DNA of 64,000 nt from Stieleria maiorica (lineage in GTDB: Bacteria > Planctomycetota > Planctomycetia > Pirellulales > Pirellulaceae), in contig NZ_CP036264.1 of assembly GCF_008035925.1 (NCBI RefSeq), positions 9,137,035 through 9,201,034 on the forward strand. The letters are read 5' to 3'. Each line of letters starts with the position of its first letter. The stretch's first letter is position 1. Made by a program: the position numbers and the translations under genes. Shown one piece after another: positions 21,181 through 31,551 of this stretch. The notes beneath the pieces are model-generated. The model worked only from the letters and a program-made list of their open reading frames with translations, had not been told where the DNA came from and made no database searches.

Positions 21181-23573
21181 GCTTTCATTCCCGAAAAGTC
21201 AACAAGAAAAGTGGTCAATCGTCCATTCTCATTTACGTTCTCTTCAGACAGCGTGATTGTGCCCCCGTACAGCTCCAAGAGTTCCCGAGCGATGAACAGC
21301 CCAAGACCTTTGCCTTCGCCACTTTTTTTTAGCGTATAGAACTCCCTAAAGACACGTTCTCGATTTTCTGGTGCGATGCCTGGCCCATTGTCGAAAAACT
21401 TGAACGTTCCATCTTGAGCGTTTACGATAATCTCGATTTTTCGCCGTTCATCGACAATATCGTGCTTGCGCCGTTTTGCCGTGAGCCAATAAAACGAATT
21501 GTCCAGTAAGTTATGGAGGACCTGAATAACACACGCCTTGACGGTCTTCAAATTAATCGGACGATTGGGATGAAACTGTACAGACAATTCTACTCCGTGT
21601 CGCTTAGCCTTGCCTTCATATGCGCCGACGGCAAGTCGTATGCAATCTCTTAAGTCGAACTCTTCTTTGCGATTGCGCTTGGGGCCAAGTTGAGGGTCGA
21701 GATTCTGTAATCGTTTTTGCAATGACACGAGTTGAATTTCAGCAGCCTCTCGAAGCGAATCGGCGTCCTTGCCCTTCTGAATTCCGTGCAATGCTTCTAA
21801 CGCATGACGTGTCGTTCGGTTTAGCTCATGTGCCAGTTTTTCAACAGAAAGCCCAAGTGCTGCCAAGTGCAGCAACTTCGATTTTTCGTCTTCAGTTGCT
21901 TCAACGGTAGATTGCATTTCTTCAACAACATCAACGACGGTGTCGTATGCTGATCGGAGACGTTTTTCGACCGTAGCAAGCCCCAGTTCCGGCTTTTGGT
22001 CGTGCTTATTCAACAATGCGTCGAGTGACTGATTGATTTTCTCTTCAACTTCCGACAGCTGATCAGAAAGTTCGCCGAAATCGACCTTCTGTTTTCCTTT
22101 TGCCCGAAGTTCTTCATCTACTTCGATTAGATAACCACGGAATTCATTTTCTAGTGCAAGCTTGCATAGATTGATCAGCGCACGTTTTTCGGGGCAATCC
22201 CGAAGCCCCTCACGGTTCGTCTGATCTTCCAACTTAGGATTAGCGGCCGCCGAAATATCTACTTTGCCAATTAGTTGAGCCCGATTTACCTTGTAGCCCT
22301 GAGACGCGAGCGCACGCCTATCAAGATCCAGCCAATCATCTTCTTCACTGCCATAAGGTGGTACACGAAATCCGTCACGGTAGAGAGCAAGCCCGCCTGA
22401 CCACTGTCTAATTAGCGACTTGAGGTCCAGCACTTCTTCATTCACCGTGATCTTCTTTATCAAGCGGCGATTGAACCAGTAGCATTTGAGTGTAAATGGA
22501 CCCAGCGAGTAAAGCGTATCCAAATCGATGTCGAAGTCGCTCGACTTTTGGTCGTTGAACAGGCCACAAAGGTCGTCATAATTGTGCACGAAGCTTGTCC
22601 TCCGACCTTCTAGCTTCTCGCCAGTTGCACTCGAAACCAGATATTCAATATCTCCGCTAAATCGAACGTCCTTGCCGCCATTCCTGGTTTTTGCAAGCTC
22701 AAATCGGGATTCAAGGATCCCGTGTGCTCGTTCGGTCAGAATTTCGCTCATTCGCGGCACGGGAACTCGTTGACCGTTATACTTCAACGTAACAGCAATC
22801 CGTCGGCTGCTTGCGAAGGGGTCAAGAAGTCTCGCGATGTCATCGTTGGCAATCTCCGCCAACTTCGAGCGGGACCAATTCTCGTTGAGACGTGAAATCC
22901 ACACGGTGGTTCCGCGTTTCTCCTCCGTTTCGATCATGTCCCCTTTCACGGGACTGACATCGACATCTTCGATTAGTTTGCCGATCTCGTCGCCAAAATC
23001 GCCCCAGTCAATTTCAAGAATATTCCAGTGAGTATCTTCCGCGGTAGCTGTTTGAACCCAAAGGTGCTTTCCGAGCCGCATCGTCGAAAGCCGTCCGATC
23101 CCTTTTTCACCTAAAATTGTCTTTGTTGAGTTTAGGCGTTCGAGTTTTCTGTGTGGTGTCCCGACTGTCAAATAATTGGCATCCAGCTCCGCCAGCGACA
23201 TGCCATGGCCGAAATCCGTGAAGCTAATCGTATTTGCATCAAGCAACAGAGACGCGAGTTCGTCCAGTTTCGCTGCAGCATCTACTTCTCTTAGCCAATC
23301 GACGATCCCTCTTGCATTCGACTCCGCGTGGTAATGAATCTTTTCCTTCACCGCTTTCAGTAATCTATCTTGTTTGGTTTCCCCAACGCTCGAAATGTCT
23401 TCAAGTAGAGACTCGACAATCTCGATCGGCAGCCGGTTGGCGACGTCAACGATCACTCGTTTCGATCCCGCATCGAACGCATTCTTGATCAATTCGTAGA
23501 ATGCGACCCCGTCGGAGCTAATTAACTCCCCACCAAGCTGAAGAATTGTTCGTGCTGTAACTTTGAATGGCAT
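21177..23573 (-). CDS. Double-ATPase histidine-kinase-like protein
   Basis: 798 residues with two GHKL ATPase domains. The first (about 1-250) is Hsp90/MORC-like: AFYELIKNAFDAG, FTDFGHGMS, GEKGIGRLS. The second (about 575-795) is kinase-like: a helix with KLAHELNRTTRH, where the His could be the phosphorylation site, an N-box QVLHNLLDNSFYW, and FFDNGPGIAPENRERVF with GKGLGLFIARELLELYGG. It probably phosphorylates the adjacent receiver protein. No membrane segments, so a cytoplasmic sensor. It begins 6 bp after the SspC-like ATPase gene. Confidence 0.85.
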   Translation of the reverse strand: MPFKVTARTILQLGGELISSDGVAFYELIKNAFDAGSKRVIVDVANRLPIEIVESLLEDISSVGETKQDRLLKAVKEKIHYHAESNARGIVDWLREVDAAAKLDELASLLLDANTISFTDFGHGMSLAELDANYLTVGTPHRKLERLNSTKTILGEKGIGRLSTMRLGKHLWVQTATAEDTHWNILEIDWGDFGDEIGKLIEDVDVSPVKGDMIETEEKRGTTVWISRLNENWSRSKLAEIANDDIARLLDPFASSRRIAVTLKYNGQRVPVPRMSEILTERAHGILESRFELAKTRNGGKDVRFSGDIEYLVSSATGEKLEGRRTSFVHNYDDLCGLFNDQKSSDFDIDLDTLYSLGPFTLKCYWFNRRLIKKITVNEEVLDLKSLIRQWSGGLALYRDGFRVPPYGSEEDDWLDLDRRALASQGYKVNRAQLIGKVDISAAANPKLEDQTNREGLRDCPEKRALINLCKLALENEFRGYLIEVDEELRAKGKQKVDFGELSDQLSEVEEKINQSLDALLNKHDQKPELGLATVEKRLRSAYDTVVDVVEEMQSTVEATEDEKSKLLHLAALGLSVEKLAHELNRTTRHALEALHGIQKGKDADSLREAAEIQLVSLQKRLQNLDPQLGPKRNRKEEFDLRDCIRLAVGAYEGKAKRHGVELSVQFHPNRPINLKTVKACVIQVLHNLLDNSFYWLTAKRRKHDIVDERRKIEIIVNAQDGTFKFFDNGPGIAPENRERVFREFYTLKKSGEGKGLGLFIARELLELYGGTITLSEENVNENGRLTTFLVDFSGMKA

Positions 23574-23579
23574 AAAACT

Positions 23580-26500
23580 CTAATCCTTAGAGTTCTCAGG
23601 GAGGTGCATCAGCATTACTTGCGATGCAACTGCGATTGCCAAGCTTGGGTTTTCGTCAAACAATCGTTCCATCTTTCGCTTCAATGAAGCAGCCTTCTTG
23701 TTGTCTGGAACCTGTACGACGCAGCTGTTTTCCTCGCCGTTTGCCTTCAAAATGCCGATACGCAATGACTGTTGATTGGTGGCTTTTCCTTGTGTGAAAG
23801 CCAAGCTAGCTGTCTTGGTAAAGCGAACGACGAGGTCTTGCAGTGCTTCCTCAAACCTTCGCACATCGGAGTCGTGCCAGCGACGGGGCGGTTTCGCGAG
23901 GACGAGACTGCCGACGGATTCCAACCATGCATCTCTCCCTAGGTTTAAATCGGCCAATCGAAGGCAAAACGCCTTCAACGTCGGCTCGGTCACATACACT
24001 CCCAGGGCGTGCGAGCTTTTCTCAAGTTGCTTTCTCAACTTGTCATGCTCAGCCACGACTTCAAAGGCTGATGCAACAGCCTTCTCGATTCGACTAAGCA
24101 GCGATGGGTAAACGCTGCGAAGTTCGCCAAGACTCTTCTTAAGGTCCCTTACATACTTCTTGGTGTCAGTCGCTGCTGATTTCTTTCGCACAGGGATCCG
24201 CGATAATCCGCAAGCGACAGGAAGCTGCTCAAAGATCAGTGTTGATGGTTCTCGTGCGTCAAATAACGCTTCGCGAACTGCTAGGGTCTTCGCGCTGAGT
24301 GATGTCGTATTGCGAGAGTACTCTGGGAGACTGGCTGCGAACTCACATAACGGACGAACTACGTCGATCAGGTCGGGGGCGCGGGAGTCATCGATTTCGG
24401 TGCCGACAACATTCAGGAGTTGGTTGAACACCTCCGATCGAACGCCACTGAGCTTGCAGTACTGCATTTCGAAAGATTCAGGTACTTTTGAAAGCCGATG
24501 AAACTCAGCACCTCCGATCTCGTAAAGAAAGACGTTGTCTTCGTATAGTGCGACGTGCTGTGATTCAGCAACACAAAACACGGCTAGCATCAAAGGCAGC
24601 AAGCCGTCTCTCGCCCCTATTGGAGCCTTCCTTAGTTCTGCAAACAGGTCAGAAACACGGATGCGGCTGCCTTCCTTCTCTGTTAGAACCGACCGTAAGC
24701 GATTAAAAAGGGGGAGCAGATTGCAGGTGTCGTCGCCTGCGTTTGGGATTGCAATCGTTGACCCTTGCCGATTCGTCGTATGTAGATTGGTCTGCTTGAG
24801 TGCGGACAAGTACATCGACATTTCTGGAGGCTTCCTGGTTGGATCCATTCCCAACAAGTCTTCGGTTGCGTTGTCTAGCACGCGTTCGATCAGTCGCATC
24901 CGCGCCGCAGCAGCAGCCGAGCTGAGGCGTCTTCGATTCAACAATTCGTTTCTTAAGACAGGCGACTCGGGGAACACTCGGTCGCAAATAGTGGAAACGA
25001 ATCCAAACAGTTCACGGGAGTTTGCAAGCTCGATCACTTTGCCTTTGTGAAACCAGGTCATTCCTTGGCCACGTCGAAACGAGCGTACGTCAAGAACTTG
25101 ATTGATTCGATCAAGCAAGACTGCCTTGGCGGCAGCGATTTGACGGGACACTTCTTCTCGGCCGTGTTTATCTCCGGCAAGTTCCTCCGTGTTCTTTGAG
25201 ACGTATTCCCATCTTCGCACCTCAGCCACAAGCCCTGAGAATCCGCTCAAAGGCTGTGGCAGCGCAATTAGTATCTCATCTCGCTTGCGTAGCCCCAGTT
25301 TGGAAACTGATTCTTCTACCTGCGCCCGCTCTGCATTCGTCTGGCAAAGGGGTACAAAGACGGCACCGTCAGCGTCGTTTGGCTCCCATTGACTGATCAC
25401 ATTGCCCAGTTCACTTGCTCTGACGTAGACAAGATCGAAATGCCGTAGGTTGCCGGTCTTGACGTAGTGACGACGCGCGACGATTGGACGTTCAGCAAGA
25501 TTCTCTGCTACAGCGTCAACGACATTCGCTTCCTTGCGGATAATTCTTTCAGCTTCGGCATACTTCAACTCCAAGTTGACGCTTGTGTATGGCCAAAGAC
25601 AGTAGCCTCCAGCAGCTCCTCGGTAGTACAGCACCTGTTTCTTACGACGAAGAGTTTTTAACGTCGCGTCAAAATTCATTCGTCCAGGCAGGCAAGACCG
25701 GTCCAATGCCGCTTCAAGAGCCGCTTCACTCGCGATCAATCTCTGGTCGTCAAGCATGTTCAAAACGCCCACCGACTTCAGCATGGCAACCTCGTGCGGA
25801 GAGCTGCAAAGCGAAGCGTCGATTACGGATTCGATTTGGCTCCATCGACTCGACAAGGCACGGGTGTGCAACCGATAGCCAATGGACTGTCGCACGAAAT
25901 CGTAAAGTTGATGGATTCCAAAGAACCCTTCACCGACATTGTGCTGTTCGGCAAATGATCGCAACGCACCCGCATCTGCCGAATACAGAAAACTAAATAG
26001 AGATCGTTCGTTTTGCCCAAAGCGGCTGAAGAATCGAACGAGGACTGGCAAAAGCATCGGCTGGAGCGGGTAAATCAACGGCGCCTGATCCATTAGCGCC
26101 TGTTTGTTGCTTACCGCGCCGAACCAGCCCAGGTCGATTGCGTGGGCCATATTCTCCCGGGCGGCGCGCTTGACCGCTGGCGGCAACCGGTCCACTTTCA
26201 CGCCCAATGCGCTCGATACGAGCGAAACAAGTTGCTCTAGCGGTTGATCGAATAAAAGTTCTTCAAATCGTCCGCCAATCTTGTCCCATTCTCGCTGGTC
26301 GTTGGCTTCCATTCGGTCTGCGTAGGCGGAAAAGCCCTGGTGCAGGATACCCAGAACGACCAATGGCGTTTCGTTGCTGCGTGACGCTGATTCGGCTAGA
26401 ACTTGCAAGAACGTTATGTCCTGCTGTTCGGGATGCTGCGTCGCAAATTCGAGTGACTTGCCCAACTCATCAAGAATTAGCAAGACGCCGTTGCATTGAC

Positions 26501-27026
26501 GCGATTCATTAACAAACCGCGTTGTGGCTTCAAGCAATTCAATCGCATACCGATCTCGGTCGGTTGGACTAGCGTCACGCAATATTTGCTTGGCCTTACG
26601 TAATTCCGGTGGTCGCCTCTTTGTCCTTAATCGGCCCAAGGTTGTTTCAATACCACGAATAATCGCGGTGGAGATCGGCTCGCGAGTGCCAGTGACCAAA
26701 ACAGGCAATGCCTGCGCGCTGGAAAGCGATTTCTTCAATTTGCCCAAATGCGAATAAGTACCCTTGGACTTAGGGTCACATATCCTGGCCAGGGCGAGTG
26801 CAAGACAGGATTTGCCGGTTCCGTAGTCGCCAGTGATTCGCCATGCTCGTTCAGTTGAGCCTTCGGCAAACGCCGAAGCAAACCTCCGGCTCAGTTGTTC
26901 AATCCGATCGGTGACAACGTATTGATCCAAGGCGGTTGAATCAAGAAAGTCACGCTCCAAATGCACTGATCGTGAGAATCGCTGTTTCGGTTGAAGTACC
27001 GTTTGGATTTTGGCGGCACTAGACAT
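23580..27026 (-). CDS. Large P-loop ATPase of the PT system (SspC-like)
   Basis: 1148 residues. Walker A is GDYGTGKSCLALALA (about residue 65), Walker B GVLLILDELGKSLEF (about 185), with an AAA/STAND-like N-terminal half. The C-terminal half is helical and unrecognised. Next to a DUF4007 gene and a PAPS-reductase-like gene, this is the position and size of the ATPase in SspABCD-type PT modification. Start taken at ATG 27026, which overlaps the stop of the DUF4007 gene by 8 nt; an in-frame ATG at 27050 is possible. Confidence 0.75.
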   Translation of the reverse strand: MSSAAKIQTVLQPKQRFSRSVHLERDFLDSTALDQYVVTDRIEQLSRRFASAFAEGSTERAWRITGDYGTGKSCLALALARICDPKSKGTYSHLGKLKKSLSSAQALPVLVTGTREPISTAIIRGIETTLGRLRTKRRPPELRKAKQILRDASPTDRDRYAIELLEATTRFVNESRQCNGVLLILDELGKSLEFATQHPEQQDITFLQVLAESASRSNETPLVVLGILHQGFSAYADRMEANDQREWDKIGGRFEELLFDQPLEQLVSLVSSALGVKVDRLPPAVKRAARENMAHAIDLGWFGAVSNKQALMDQAPLIYPLQPMLLPVLVRFFSRFGQNERSLFSFLYSADAGALRSFAEQHNVGEGFFGIHQLYDFVRQSIGYRLHTRALSSRWSQIESVIDASLCSSPHEVAMLKSVGVLNMLDDQRLIASEAALEAALDRSCLPGRMNFDATLKTLRRKKQVLYYRGAAGGYCLWPYTSVNLELKYAEAERIIRKEANVVDAVAENLAERPIVARRHYVKTGNLRHFDLVYVRASELGNVISQWEPNDADGAVFVPLCQTNAERAQVEESVSKLGLRKRDEILIALPQPLSGFSGLVAEVRRWEYVSKNTEELAGDKHGREEVSRQIAAAKAVLLDRINQVLDVRSFRRGQGMTWFHKGKVIELANSRELFGFVSTICDRVFPESPVLRNELLNRRRLSSAAAAARMRLIERVLDNATEDLLGMDPTRKPPEMSMYLSALKQTNLHTTNRQGSTIAIPNAGDDTCNLLPLFNRLRSVLTEKEGSRIRVSDLFAELRKAPIGARDGLLPLMLAVFCVAESQHVALYEDNVFLYEIGGAEFHRLSKVPESFEMQYCKLSGVRSEVFNQLLNVVGTEIDDSRAPDLIDVVRPLCEFAASLPEYSRNTTSLSAKTLAVREALFDAREPSTLIFEQLPVACGLSRIPVRKKSAATDTKKYVRDLKKSLGELRSVYPSLLSRIEKAVASAFEVVAEHDKLRKQLEKSSHALGVYVTEPTLKAFCLRLADLNLGRDAWLESVGSLVLAKPPRRWHDSDVRRFEEALQDLVVRFTKTASLAFTQGKATNQQSLRIGILKANGEENSCVVQVPDNKKAASLKRKMERLFDENPSLAIAVASQVMLMHLPENSKD

Positions 27027-27954
27027 TGGCGAAATCTCCTTCATAGGCATATTCGATTAGCTCCTCCGTCGTGTATGCGTTTCTAACTCGCACTAGTTGC
27101 TCGAACATCGCCGACTCACGATACTCATAGTCTTCTCCCCAGCTGCCCATCGTGGATAGCCGATGCCTGATGTCGTCTTCAGGAAGCTTGAAGACTTGGC
27201 CAGGGCTGCCAATCCCAGTAGTCAGCTCGCTAAGCGAAAGCGATTGCTCATCCGACTTGCAGCGTTTCCAAAAATCATCGATCGCAAAAGCAAATACGCC
27301 CATCGTCAAATCGGGTTTCGGCTCTCGATTGAATCCGTAGACCGGCTCCTTCACGCTCTTCTTGTTAAACTTTTCACCGGTTCGCTCGATCAAGCCAAGC
27401 TCGACCAAAGGACAATCGAGGTTATCTTCGATAATTTCATTCTTTTTGCCGCGTGTAGGCATGTAGGTATGCATGAACACGTCAAAATGCTGAGCTAAAG
27501 TCGCTTTTGCGAGTGGACGGGCTAACTGCCTTGATTCTGTGTCGATGGCTTCGAGCACTTCCGAGCGAACTATCTCAGGTTCGTTGTATCGGTTGAATAG
27601 GAAGTGCCAGGCAAAGAGAGGGTTGTCGTGATGAGAGCAAAGTTGCCAGTGAAGAAGCCAGAGGGTACTTGAATCTTCCATGAACGGATCAAGTCCGTCG
27701 CGCCCGAAAATACTCTTTCCGAACCCTGTAAGCCGCAGGTGATTTCCGTCACCTGGCTCGGCAACTCGCATTGCCTGAACCCAAAACCGAAGTGACTGAA
27801 CCATGTTCTTTCCCAGTCCTAGCTGAACCATCGCCTCGTCGATTTCGCTGAACAATGACGGGTTGCTGGACAAGGCTTCAACCGCCTTTGGAAGCCACGC
27901 ATACCGGCAGGTGAAGGATTCGTGGCCGCTAAATCGGTAGTTGGGTTCGCTCAC
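27019..27954 (-). CDS. DUF4007 protein (SspB-like nickase candidate)
   Basis: 311 residues from a GTG start (27954), where the conserved sequence begins (SEPNYRFSGHESFTCRYAWLPK). DUF4007 features include LGLGKNMVQSLRFWVQAM and LWLLHWQL. In SspABCD systems this family supplies strand-nicking activity needed for phosphorothioation (family knowledge, from memory). It is the first gene of the seven-gene minus-strand operon. The longer frame to 28134 has unlikely composition and runs into the divergent promoter region. Confidence 0.75.
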   Translation of the reverse strand: MSEPNYRFSGHESFTCRYAWLPKAVEALSSNPSLFSEIDEAMVQLGLGKNMVQSLRFWVQAMRVAEPGDGNHLRLTGFGKSIFGRDGLDPFMEDSSTLWLLHWQLCSHHDNPLFAWHFLFNRYNEPEIVRSEVLEAIDTESRQLARPLAKATLAQHFDVFMHTYMPTRGKKNEIIEDNLDCPLVELGLIERTGEKFNKKSVKEPVYGFNREPKPDLTMGVFAFAIDDFWKRCKSDEQSLSLSELTTGIGSPGQVFKLPEDDIRHRLSTMGSWGEDYEYRESAMFEQLVRVRNAYTTEELIEYAYEGDFANV

Positions 27955-28123
27955 GTCGAGTCCTTTCGGCTGTGTAGTTGAGATTTGGGAGAAAGTTGGA
28001 GATGATGATAGCAAAATGACCCGGCTTTGTGTTGCGTATTGCGGCCTTAGCCAAGGGTTTTCACGTCGCTGCGCTTCAAAGGGTTCGGATTGCGCACGGC
28101 CCAAATTATCGGAGGCTCGGGCA
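27955..28123. promoter_or_regulatory. Divergent promoter region between PT modification and restriction operons
   Basis: 169 bp between outward-facing modification (minus) and restriction (plus) genes, so expression of both arms could be coordinated here. No convincing operator repeat was found by eye. Confidence 0.4.
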
Positions 28124-30010
28124 ATGGCAAGCAAGGGACCACAGTGGATTCGATTTCTGCGGCACTACGGCCCCAGTGCGCGAAACGACAACATGTACGA
28201 CGAGCATATCCGCGCATCGGCAGCTCGCAGCAACCTCGATCCATTGCTGTTCAAGCATCCAATTGAAGACGAACTACTGCCGCTCTTCTCTCAGGATGCT
28301 GAATCGCCGACCTCGGTAATTCTCACGGGCACCGCCGGTGACGGGAAGACCCACCTTTGCCGTCAAATTTGGATTCAGCTTGGTGGTGACCCTGAAGCTT
28401 GGGAATCGGACGACGTCTACTTTCACGTCAATGCGAGCATTGCCGGGAGGGAAACGACCGTTCACATTGTCCGTGACCTGACTGGACTTCCCGAAACAGG
28501 GAAGACCGGCGCCTTCCTGACGAAAACAGATCTTTTAGAGTTCTTTGCGCACACCATTTTTGATTTATCATCAAGCAGCGTTTTTCTGATTGCTGCTAAC
28601 GATGGTCAGCTTGTCGATACGTGGGCACGACTGAACCAAACAAATGACCGAATCGATGAGACGGGCAGGTTGCTCGAAGAACTGCTCTTCAATGACCGGC
28701 GTGAAGAAGAAGGCAGTCGGCTTAAGCTCTTTAACCTCAGCCGCATTTCGTCAGCTGAGTTGTTTGATCGGGCCGCTGAGGCGTTTGTAAGACACGAAGG
28801 TTGGCAGCACTGTATCGACGAGGAAGGAGCAGATGACCAGCTGTTTGGGAGTCTCTGCCCCATTCGTCGCAATTATGAATTACTGAAGTCCGACCAAGTG
28901 CGCGGGCGACTGCGAGCGTTGCTGGAGCTTTGCGACCACAATGACACGCATCTTTCCATTCGTCGAGTTTTGATGCTGCTTGCTAATTCCGTGCTCGGCT
29001 TCTCGGGAAATGAAGCAGGTGGAATTAAGGTTCCTGATCGACTGATGCGTGCTGTGGACGTACCACGCATCATTGCATCGCAACAGGTTGCTAAGGCAAG
29101 TATCTACAACAACATATTTGGAGGCAATCTAACGGAGCACCGTCGCAACTCGCACGATATCTATGAACAACTTGGGCGGTTCCGAATCGGGCATGAAACA
29201 TCAAACAGAATCGACAATTTGCTTATCTATGGTGATTCGGACACCGGACTACGAGAGCACTTTGATCGCTTCTTGACTGACGACACGTTCTACGGCGCCA
29301 ACGAAGCCTACCGAGCGTTGCAGACGGCGTATATCGAAGGTGCTGAAGAGGGCGGTGAGGAGACCGAGCAGTTCCTAGAGGTCTTGGTTTCACAGCGTCG
29401 GGGTCTATTCTTCAAAATTCCGGAATCAATCGAACGCGAGTTATCACCCTGGGATCTAACAGTATTCACATTCGCAGGCGAGTATTTGGAGCGGGTGCTA
29501 CAGCGAATTCGCCGCGGCAAGAAGATTGAAAAGCGAGTCATCGCACGCTTAGTCCAAGGTCTGAACCGCATCTTTATTGGTATGCTTGTCTCGTCCGATG
29601 AGGAACTGTGGCTAACCACTGGTTTGTCAGGGTCGAACGCGAAGGTCAGTGTCGTACTGGAAGACCGTGTTTCCGTTGCACGCGATTCCCACCGGTTTGT
29701 TAATATCGCAAATGACATCTCAGGTTCTCCTGTCCTGCGAGTTTCTTTTAGCGAGAGTAACATCATCGAATTGAGGTTGACTCTTACTCGATTCGAGTTT
29801 CTGAGCCGCGTAGCGGAAGGAGTTCTTCCCGGCAGCTTTTCCAAGGAGTGTCACGAAGACATGCTCGCTTTCAAGTCCCGTCTGCTCTCAGCAGCTAACT
29901 CGAGAAAAGACGCCTCTGAGGACGATGAAGAGTCGCAAACTGAGTTTAGGTTCGTCGAATTGGACGAGATGGGGTACCCACGCCCGAAGACGGTGGAGCT
30001 AGATCTATGA
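28124..30010 (+). CDS. dptF: P-loop ATPase, first gene of the restriction module (DptF-like)
   Basis: 628 residues. Walker A VILTGTAGDGKTH lies at about 66-78; a Walker-B-like VFLIAANDGQ at about 160. The rest is a STAND/AAA-type ATPase with a long helical C-terminus. First of three overlapping genes whose sizes and order (ATPase of 0.5-0.65k, middle protein, giant FtsK-like protein) match DptF-DptG-DptH, the restriction arm that attacks DNA without phosphorothioate. Start ATG 28124 is preferred; the open frame extends upstream through the divergent promoter. Confidence 0.7.
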   Translation: MASKGPQWIRFLRHYGPSARNDNMYDEHIRASAARSNLDPLLFKHPIEDELLPLFSQDAESPTSVILTGTAGDGKTHLCRQIWIQLGGDPEAWESDDVYFHVNASIAGRETTVHIVRDLTGLPETGKTGAFLTKTDLLEFFAHTIFDLSSSSVFLIAANDGQLVDTWARLNQTNDRIDETGRLLEELLFNDRREEEGSRLKLFNLSRISSAELFDRAAEAFVRHEGWQHCIDEEGADDQLFGSLCPIRRNYELLKSDQVRGRLRALLELCDHNDTHLSIRRVLMLLANSVLGFSGNEAGGIKVPDRLMRAVDVPRIIASQQVAKASIYNNIFGGNLTEHRRNSHDIYEQLGRFRIGHETSNRIDNLLIYGDSDTGLREHFDRFLTDDTFYGANEAYRALQTAYIEGAEEGGEETEQFLEVLVSQRRGLFFKIPESIERELSPWDLTVFTFAGEYLERVLQRIRRGKKIEKRVIARLVQGLNRIFIGMLVSSDEELWLTTGLSGSNAKVSVVLEDRVSVARDSHRFVNIANDISGSPVLRVSFSESNIIELRLTLTRFEFLSRVAEGVLPGSFSKECHEDMLAFKSRLLSAANSRKDASEDDEESQTEFRFVELDEMGYPRPKTVELDL

Positions 30011-31551
30011 ATGAGCTACAGGAAGAAATCAAGAAAGCGTTCCAAGATCATTCATTGGAATACTGGGTTGAAGAGCAAATTTGGGGGCATCGCATCTGGG
30101 ACAACCAGACGCCTTGGTTGATGTTCCTGGAACTGCTAGGTATCGCCGATTATGCCCATAGCACGGGCAAGTTGCTGGATGAAAGTGGAAAGTTTTACCC
30201 TCTTATTTTCCATCCGCAAAGACGCATGATGCTTCGCAACGTGCTCTACAACAATCAAATCATGCCTTACCTATTGGACAAGTTCCCAGATGATAACAGA
30301 GCATGGAAAGAGTGGCAGCAGTGGATGAACGACAACGCGAGAGGAATAGTTGAACGCGACTTTAGCTATATTCCCAAACGCTTTGGAAGCTTTGATGAGT
30401 TCACGAAGCTGGTTGCGATGCTGCGATCAGCGACTGTCGAGAGTGAATCGAACAGACGTTGGTCCTCACGTTTTCTCTTCCCATTTGGGCGAGAGTGCCT
30501 TTTCGAAGATGTGCGGGTAACTGCCGGGGGAACACCGTCACGTGAATACATTAATTTCGGCCGAACAGGCGAACTGCTCTACTTAATGCTTTGCCGATCG
30601 CAGTCATCCAAAAGCCTGACTCCTCATTTGGCGGGTGTGGTCACTAGCAAGAATCCATGGAATGCACTGGTCGGACAACTGCAACCTGGCAAACCCGACC
30701 AAACCGACGCCAAAGGAAAAAGCTTTCTCCCATACAAGAGCCACTCAACTTTTGATTTGCTGGGAGAAGATTGGCTCCACGTGTTTGATCTAAACCTTCC
30801 ACGGTTTGATGCTTATCCACACATCACGCTGCTTGGTGCATTCCATGTCATGCTTTACCAACTGACGATTGCCAGGGAGGTAGCGGCGGCAAAGCGGCCA
30901 ATCATCGTTTGTGAAATGGTTGCCCCCCAAAAAACCTTGGTTCGTGAACTGTCGATCCGAAGTTTTCAAGAGAACAGTCAATTATCTGAACTTGCCATTA
31001 CCGCTTTTATCAATCGCATCGCAGCTTCGGACGAATGGAAGCAAGCATTGTCAGCAACTGATGCGTACCCGCAGTGCAAAGAGATACTGAATCGAAGGGT
31101 CGGCTGGCCGAGAGAGGAGACAAACTATGGTGGCAATCCTGACCCGGATGCACTGTTAAAGAATCTGCGTCAACGGGCGATGACGAAGCACCGGCAGCAC
31201 GCAGGGAATGTTCACCGCACTTACGGTCGCGCCGTCGGACTTATCTCCAAACGGGGAACGAACAAGCTCCGATACGCACCAAACGATTCGCTGCTGAAGG
31301 CGTTAATCCTAGCTAATGTAAAAGACCGTATGGAGTTTAAAGCATTCCTCCGCTTGCTGTTCGATCGGTATGGAATCGTGCTTGGAGAACGCGAGGCCGA
31401 AACGGTCATGGACGACTCAGACTTTGACAAGAAGTCCTTTCAAGCCAATGCTACAAGACTAGAACAAAGACTTAGCAGCCTTGGCATGGTCAAGCGTTTG
31501 TCAGACGCCTGCGCATATGTCTTGAATCCATATTCCGAGGCGAGTCGATGA
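30007..31551 (+). CDS. dptG: Middle protein of the restriction module (DptG-like)
   Basis: 514 residues. No Walker motifs or nuclease signature that I can recognise. Assigned by position between the DptF-like and DptH-like genes and by 4-nt overlaps with both (ATGA), which imply translational coupling and a multiprotein complex. Homology to characterised DptG is not visible by eye. Confidence 0.6.
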   Translation: MNELQEEIKKAFQDHSLEYWVEEQIWGHRIWDNQTPWLMFLELLGIADYAHSTGKLLDESGKFYPLIFHPQRRMMLRNVLYNNQIMPYLLDKFPDDNRAWKEWQQWMNDNARGIVERDFSYIPKRFGSFDEFTKLVAMLRSATVESESNRRWSSRFLFPFGRECLFEDVRVTAGGTPSREYINFGRTGELLYLMLCRSQSSKSLTPHLAGVVTSKNPWNALVGQLQPGKPDQTDAKGKSFLPYKSHSTFDLLGEDWLHVFDLNLPRFDAYPHITLLGAFHVMLYQLTIAREVAAAKRPIIVCEMVAPQKTLVRELSIRSFQENSQLSELAITAFINRIAASDEWKQALSATDAYPQCKEILNRRVGWPREETNYGGNPDPDALLKNLRQRAMTKHRQHAGNVHRTYGRAVGLISKRGTNKLRYAPNDSLLKALILANVKDRMEFKAFLRLLFDRYGIVLGEREAETVMDDSDFDKKSFQANATRLEQRLSSLGMVKRLSDACAYVLNPYSEASR

